NCBI GenBank assembly: GCA_023460875.1
Contig: JAEWOQ010000263.1
Location: 1 to 9,486, forward strand
DNA from: Pseudomonadota bacterium
GTDB lineage: Bacteria; Myxococcota_A; Polyangia; Polyangiales; Polyangiaceae
Direction of reading: 5' to 3'
Length of the DNA stretch: 9,486 bases
This document shows positions 6,162-9,486 of this stretch, in pieces (the first letter of the stretch is position 1; each line of letters begins with the position of its first letter). Below the pieces are notes generated by a model. The model saw only the letters and a program-made list of their open reading frames with translations, was not told the DNA's origin and ran no database searches. The position numbers and the translations under genes are program-made.

Positions 6162-7439
6162 AGAGTCCGCTGCAACCATTTGGATGGCAAAGGCGGTCGA
6201 GAAGTCGATGCGAACGGTTCTCGCAGTGCCAAATTCATTTCCCTTCAAGGCTGCATTCGAGCCAGAAAAGTGTCGTCTCTGAAACGCACGGACCGCAGCC
6301 TCCAGCGCTCCGTCGAACTGGTCGGATATCGTAGTTCCGGCTTCCGCAACGGAGTAGCCGATGCTTAGGAGGGCTGACTGAATCCTTGCATATTCTGGGG
6401 TAGCGCCGTTGCGGTTAGGTTGTGATTGTGTGACATACTCGCCTGGCCTCAGCCCGTACGCTGTCGGCGGAGGGGGGCCCGCGGTCCGCCGACGAACCTG
6501 GCCAGCGTTCTCGAGGCGCGCCCAGTCGAAGGTATCTCCCGGATCGTCGATGCGCCGGTTCGAGAGTGTACGATTCGTCGTGCTCTCGGTCGCTATGTCC
6601 GAATGACCGACCACGTTCTGACGTGTGATGTTCGGATGAGCCGCACGGATCTCCCGAACGAGCCTGAGTAGCGTCGTATATTGGGCGTCCGGGAAGTCTC
6701 CGTTCCCACCATGCACTACTTCGATGCCGATGGAGCGCGCGTTGATCTGCGTGACGCCCTGCCAAAAGGCGGGACCGGTGTGGTTTACCTGATCGTTCTC
6801 GTGGGCGAGCTTCACCACATGGCCATCCACGTCGAGCAGGTAGTGGATACAAGTGGTGTTGTTCGAGTTGGTGAACGTGTTGATCGCGCTCCCAACGCTC
6901 ATACTGCCGGTGCGGTGGATCACCAGATAGTCGTTTCTCTTGTTCGGGGCCGCAAGGCGGTTGCCCGCCTTGATCCAGTCGGGCTTCCAGTCCAGAACCA
7001 GTGTTCCGGAAGAGACCTCGAACACGAGTGCGTGTGGTGGTGTACCAGGCGAGGCCTGCAACTGAATTCGTGGTCGTGGCGCCGTCGTGAAGCCGTTTTC
7101 GTCCACGTCGACGACCACCTGGAAGGGGCGCAGCATCAGCGCTGGTGCTTGTGCAAAGTCGCCGTTTCCGAGAGAAGGACCTGCGAGCTCCGAGCTCGCC
7201 TGGGTATCGGCGGGTTCGATCTCGATCACCTGATCAGCGCCCTGGGCAAGGGCCAGGGTTACCTTGCCCAGTCGGTTTGTGGTCGCAGTGACGCCGGACG
7301 CTTGGACGCGCACTCTCGCGCCGGGGATTGGCTTTGGTTGCGGTGCCCAGCGAGCTTGCCCTGGATGAGCTGCTAACGAGAACGCCATCCTAAGGTCGAG
7401 AGTGAGGCGTTGGGGGCCTGCCGAGCGTGCGCTGGACAT
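6153..7439 (-). CDS. Zinc N-acetylmuramoyl-L-alanine amidase (Amidase_2) with C-terminal peptidoglycan-binding domain
   Basis: A 428-residue protein expected to cleave the MurNAc-L-alanine bond of peptidoglycan. Residues 36-75 (IPGARVRVQASG, then TNRLGKVTL) resemble a carboxypeptidase-regulatory/Ig-like beta domain. The amidase spans about 168-310: LVIHRTG with H175, IHYLLDVDG (198-206), VNHTG (218-222), SIGIEV with E240, VVGHSDIA with H279, and RIDDPGDTFDW (296-306) with D299. H175, H279 and D299 match the AmpD-family zinc ligands, and E240 matches its conserved Glu. A short insertion separates GHSDIA from DPG compared with AmpD. Residues 350-390 (RIQSALLSIGYS to AFQRRH) form a peptidoglycan-binding-1-like module. 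ATG 7439 is fixed by TAATG overlap with the upstream gene and by GGAG 8 nt before it. No signal peptide is visible, so export would need a dedicated machine; this fits a type VI-type effector, but a cytoplasmic recycling role cannot be excluded. Confidence 0.92.
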   Translation of the reverse strand: MSSARSAGPQRLTLDLRMAFSLAAHPGQARWAPQPKPIPGARVRVQASGVTATTNRLGKVTLALAQGADQVIEIEPADTQASSELAGPSLGNGDFAQAPALMLRPFQVVVDVDENGFTTAPRPRIQLQASPGTPPHALVFEVSSGTLVLDWKPDWIKAGNRLAAPNKRNDYLVIHRTGSMSVGSAINTFTNSNNTTCIHYLLDVDGHVVKLAHENDQVNHTGPAFWQGVTQINARSIGIEVVHGGNGDFPDAQYTTLLRLVREIRAAHPNITRQNVVGHSDIATESTTNRTLSNRRIDDPGDTFDWARLENAGQVRRRTAGPPPPTAYGLRPGEYVTQSQPNRNGATPEYARIQSALLSIGYSVAEAGTTISDQFDGALEAAVRAFQRRHFSGSNAALKGNEFGTARTVRIDFSTAFAIQMVAADSLP

Positions 7440-8566
7440 TACGTGCTCTCCGAGTCGTATGAGGGATCGGAGAGGTCTTCCCCATCCGGGGGCCCTCGAA
7501 AGGCGACAGGCTCGTTGCCGAGCGCCGCCTCCGGCCCCATGCGCGGTAGCTCACCCCGATCATGCCACGCGGTGAGCGCGTCGCGGATATGAGCAATCAT
7601 GCCCGACTCGTCTCGTCGGAACTCCCGCTGAAAAGCTCGCACGTCGTCTTCCACAGTCGGTCCGGCGACGTAACCAAGGTTCTGAAGTCGGCGCTCGAGA
7701 CCTTGGATGCCCGATCCCAGGACGAAAAACAGTCGCCGTGCGCACTCGCCAGCGGAGGTCGACCACCGGATTTCCCCGTGGTCTACACCGACCTGCGGCT
7801 TGATCACGATCTGTCCGTGGTCGTCTGCGGTTCCCTGTTGGCCACCGTACTCGAGCTCACCGCCGGACACGATGTGAAACTTGGCTTTCGACGCTGGCTG
7901 GCCGTGCTCGTCCGTCAATCGTACTACGACGGGATCGGGCACACGTGGAGGGTTGGTTCGTGTCAACAACACGTCCAGTACGTCGTTCACCTCCTTCCGC
8001 GCTTCTACTTGCCCTCCGACCTCGAGCTCGGCCCTGACCTCCAGGTACCGGAACCGACGCACGTCTACCTGGATGATCAGTTCTTCTCCCCTGGATGGTA
8101 CTTGCTCGAATTGTGAGCTGAACTCGAGCCGCAGGACCCGACGACTTGGCTCTGGATACTCGCCAGCGCTTGCCTCCGATGCTCCAGCAGGTTCCAGAGG
8201 CGTGTTCGACGTCCACCCTCGGGGGCGCCCGGACTCATCCGCTGCGCCAATGAACACGGGAGCCTGTGTAGCCCCGCGGAGGACCATTTCGCCTTCGAGG
8301 TGTCCGAACGGGCGTGTTTCCTCCTCGGAGGAGCCTCGAATGCGACTGAGGAACGTTCCGTAGAGCGTCAGCTTGGCCGGTTGGGGCACGTCAGGCTTCA
8401 CCATCGACCTTTCACCCCCGAACGCAGTCATCTCGATCCTGGCGCCGGTTTGCAGCTCCCGGGAGGGACCAGGCGGTGTGAGCGGGCGGAGGAGGATCCG
8501 TACGGCGTTCGCCATGGTGGGCGGAGGATACACGCACACACCGAGTGCGTCGACGATCGAGCACAT
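7439..8566 (-). CDS. Peptidoglycan-binding-domain protein, probable secretion-cargo partner of the amidase
   Basis: A 375-residue protein from ATG 8566. A second in-frame ATG at 8515 (MANAVRILLRPL) would give 358 residues; neither has a clear Shine-Dalgarno. Numbering from 8566, residues 18-190 are unrecognised beta-rich sequence. Residues 212-268 (VVVRLTDEHGQPASKAKF onward) look like a small transthyretin/Ig-like domain of the 'VDexGxPvagA...' type. Residues 285-320 (SGIQGLERRLQNLGY, then DVRAFQREF) resemble a degenerate peptidoglycan-binding-1 domain. The tail (345-375) is acidic and disordered. This order of beta domain then 'LQxRLxxLGY...AFQ' is familiar from proteins encoded beside VgrG in type VI loci, but no VgrG, PAAR or sheath gene is in the window. 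The stop overlaps the amidase start (TAATG), so the two products are probably made in fixed ratio. No signal peptide or catalytic motif. Third positions are only moderately GC-rich. Confidence 0.8.
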   Translation of the reverse strand: MCSIVDALGVCVYPPPTMANAVRILLRPLTPPGPSRELQTGARIEMTAFGGERSMVKPDVPQPAKLTLYGTFLSRIRGSSEEETRPFGHLEGEMVLRGATQAPVFIGAADESGRPRGWTSNTPLEPAGASEASAGEYPEPSRRVLRLEFSSQFEQVPSRGEELIIQVDVRRFRYLEVRAELEVGGQVEARKEVNDVLDVLLTRTNPPRVPDPVVVRLTDEHGQPASKAKFHIVSGGELEYGGQQGTADDHGQIVIKPQVGVDHGEIRWSTSAGECARRLFFVLGSGIQGLERRLQNLGYVAGPTVEDDVRAFQREFRRDESGMIAHIRDALTAWHDRGELPRMGPEAALGNEPVAFRGPPDGEDLSDPSYDSEST

Positions 8567-8609
8567 CAGTGTGGACCAGAAGGCGGCTCCGTATCGCGAA
8601 GCTTGAGGC

Positions 8610-8662
8610 CCCGTTACATTGGCATGCCAGTCGTTGATGAGCGTCTCGCCCCACGTAACGGG
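8610..8662. promoter_or_regulatory. Nested dyad symmetry upstream of the amidase pair
   Basis: CCCGTTAC (8610-8617) is the exact reverse complement of GTAACGGG (8655-8662), and between them lies the perfect 10-bp palindrome TGGCATGCCA (8620-8629). The block is 44-96 nt upstream of ATG 8566, where a promoter or operator of the amidase pair is expected. A complication is that the frame of the downstream gene stays open through it (see findings), so it could be coding. Confidence 0.35.
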
Positions 8663-8898
8663 TTGACGCCTTACGCACTCGACCAGCGGCTCCTGCTACG
8701 GGTCGTGGGCGTGCGTCCTCGGTCGCGCGACCTGACTTGGCGTTCGATGAGTTCCGGTGCTCCGCCGCGCGCCGTCGTCGTGCCGTCGAGCTCCTCGCCT
8801 GGGATTGCTCGCGCGCCCTGTTGCTCCTCTGGAACCCGGAGTTCTAGAGGAACGGGGTGGGGGAGCGAGGTGTTCGACCGCGCGCGGGAGGCGGTGAG
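8663..8898. other. Gene-poor stretch, possibly decayed coding sequence
   Basis: No intact gene is supported. On the plus strand a reading frame from ATG 8624 to TGA 8902 begins protein-like (ALDQRLLLRVVG) but turns into Ser/Pro/Arg-rich sequence. From about 8735 a different plus frame becomes protein-like (LAFDEF, VELLAWDCSRALLLLWNPEF) and stops at 8845-8847. A frameshifted small gene or a remnant would explain this, as would chance. The stretch also contains the hairpin at 8825-8851. Confidence 0.35.
8825..8851 (+). other. Strong hairpin, 11-bp stem with one G-U pair
   Basis: TCCTCTGGAAC (8825-8835) pairs with GTTCTAGAGGA (8841-8851) across the 5-nt loop CCGGA, with a single G-U pair in the plus-strand RNA. 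No T-run follows on either strand, so an intrinsic terminator of the usual kind is not supported. The TAG at 8845-8847 of the protein-like frame lies inside the right arm. Confidence 0.4.
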
Positions 8899-8927
8899 TT
8901 GAAAAGCGACCGATCGGTCTCTTTTTT
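8899..8927 (+). promoter_or_regulatory. Candidate TetR-type operator within a promoter, or a bidirectional terminator
   Basis: GACCGATCGGTC (8908-8919) is a perfect 12-bp palindrome of the form 'GACC-N4-GGTC' used by many TetR-family repressors (NemR boxes are one example). It lies between TTGAAA (8899-8904, five of six matches to -35) and TTTTTT (8922-8927, a poor -10) with 17-nt spacing, and the next frame has GGGGGAG then ATG 8953. The alternative reading is equally concrete: AAAAG before and CTTTTTT after the palindrome extend the stem and supply a T-run, as in a bidirectional intrinsic terminator. I slightly favour the operator because no convincing plus-strand gene ends just upstream. 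Confidence 0.45.
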
Positions 8928-8952
8928 GTGGAACTGCTCGAGGGGGAGCCCC

Positions 8953-9188
8953 ATGACGTCGTTGAGCGAAGTCGTCGAGGGCTTTCGGTTGGATGCGCTC
9001 CCCGAGGAGCTGCCCTACGAGCGCGCCAGGAGCTCAGGCGAGCGAGCGTTGGGAGACGGTGACGACCCCGTCTCGGAGGCGGAGCGCGAGTTGGTGCGTC
9101 AGGTGTCGCGACCCGTGGCCATCGACGAGGTGCTCGCGATGCTGCGCCGCGCTCGAAGGCGTCTGCTCATTGCGCCCGCTTCCGCCCG
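8953..9188 (+). pseudogene. Truncated unknown gene, 5' part only
   Basis: ATG 8953 has a strong GGGGGAG 5 nt upstream, and the frame has GC-rich third positions for about 78 codons. The product begins MTSLSEVVEGFRLDALPEEL and continues acidic and helical to VAIDEVLAMLRRARRRLL (about 53-70). I do not recognise it. There is no stop: the frame simply continues, open, through the antisense of the DUF454 gene to the window edge, which is expected because third positions of the two frames coincide. I infer that the real gene is cut off near 9188 by a rearrangement, or that the true stop was lost by a frameshift. It might instead be an intact gene overlapping its neighbour by at least 300 bp, which is unlikely. 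Confidence 0.4.
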
Positions 9189-9486
9189 TCACTGCGCGGT
9201 GCGTTCGATGTGTGCCGCGTTGGTCTCGGGGCGTGGGGGTTCCGGGCGGAGCCATAGCCAGGTGCCCACGACCACCATGCAGCCGATGGGCGCGGCCACC
9301 ATCCAGCCGCGGATGACGGGCGCGGTGAGCCCCATGGTCGCCAACACGCTCGCGCAGACGAGCATCATCCACGTCGCGGCCCACTTCGCGTGTCGTGGCA
9401 CCGCCCGGTGCTCGCGCCACATTAGGATCATGGGGCCGAAGGTCGGGTGGGCCAGCAAGCGCGCCTCCAGGCGTTCGGAGCCGCGC
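9189..9486 (-). CDS. DUF454/YbaN-like inner-membrane protein, C-terminal part (5' end outside window)
   Basis: The last 98 residues are present; the frame is open to the right edge. It begins RGSERLEARLLAHPTFGPMI, followed by MWREHRAVPRHAKW. The pattern 'aRsS.r...wLl.hp.fGp.i..wrehra....K' is the central signature of DUF454 (YbaN family). Two hydrophobic segments follow, about residues 41-61 (ATWMMLVCASVLATMGL) and 63-82 (VIRGWMVAAPIGCMVVVGTW), each long enough to span the membrane, then a short polar tail ending HIERTAQ. Full-length relatives are about 120-150 residues, so only 30-50 residues lie outside. These are small inner-membrane proteins of unknown function. GC-rich third positions support the frame. 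The gene runs tail-to-tail with the truncated frame that starts at 8953. Confidence 0.8.
   Translation of the reverse strand, partial: RGSERLEARLLAHPTFGPMILMWREHRAVPRHAKWAATWMMLVCASVLATMGLTAPVIRGWMVAAPIGCMVVVGTWLWLRPEPPRPETNAAHIERTAQ

Noticed and set aside
6681..7376. 231-residue plus frame
   Set aside because: Antisense to the amidase, whose zinc-site residues are all present on the minus strand.
7562..8116. 184-residue plus frame
   Set aside because: Antisense to the PG-binding-domain gene; no motif or ribosome-binding site.

Overview
The window looks like chromosomal DNA from a large-genome myxobacterium, probably of the Polyangiales/Sorangiineae type. The pointers are the very high G+C content with GC-rich third codon positions in most genes, the lipoproteins with Gly/Ser/acid-rich linkers ahead of cysteine-rich domains, a MopE-type 'DxDGDGYG...DCDD' repeat protein and a cysteine-studded RCC1 propeller lipoprotein. 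No rRNA, tRNA, CRISPR array, transposase or integrase was seen. All family calls come from reading motifs by eye; no search was run.

Layout. (1) Positions 1-2654, minus strand: three genes chained by two 4-nt ATGA overlaps. In transcription order they are a DUF559/Vsr-type PD-(D/E)XK nuclease-like protein, an unrecognised 342-residue protein with predicted winged-helix-like ends, and the first 187 residues of a TerB-like helical protein that leaves the window. A plausible sigma70-type promoter lies just upstream of the first gene and a perfect 15-bp palindrome sits further upstream. This is the best candidate here for an undescribed system: a nuclease-containing DNA-processing or anti-phage operon. 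(2) 2948-3757, minus: a MopE-like calcium/metal-motif lipoprotein. (3) 3758-4295: a long divergent intergenic region with a hairpin, a pair of 13-bp direct repeats and an inverted repeat. (4) 4296-6161, plus: a 12-cysteine orphan lipoprotein followed by a seven-unit RCC1-like lipoprotein. (5) 6153-8566, minus: a translationally coupled pair (TAATG), a peptidoglycan-binding-domain protein and a zinc N-acetylmuramoyl-L-alanine amidase. They resemble cargo genes of type VI or other contractile secretion clusters. The amidase converges on the RCC1 gene with a 9-bp overlap of 3' ends. (6) 8567-8952: a gene-poor stretch rich in dyad symmetry, ending in a TetR-type palindrome placed between possible -35 and -10 elements. 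(7) 8953-9486: an apparently truncated plus-strand reading frame running tail-to-tail into the 3' end of a DUF454/YbaN-like membrane protein gene.

How the genes may work together. The left operon probably forms one intracellular complex acting on DNA. The central lipoproteins are exported and probably act at the outer membrane or cell surface. The amidase pair acts on peptidoglycan, either in the cell's own wall or, if delivered by a secretion machine outside the window, in a competitor's. Base composition alternates between very GC-rich blocks (1-2650, 4250-4900, 8950-end) and visibly less GC-rich blocks (2900-3900, 4950-8700), which suggests a mosaic accessory region.
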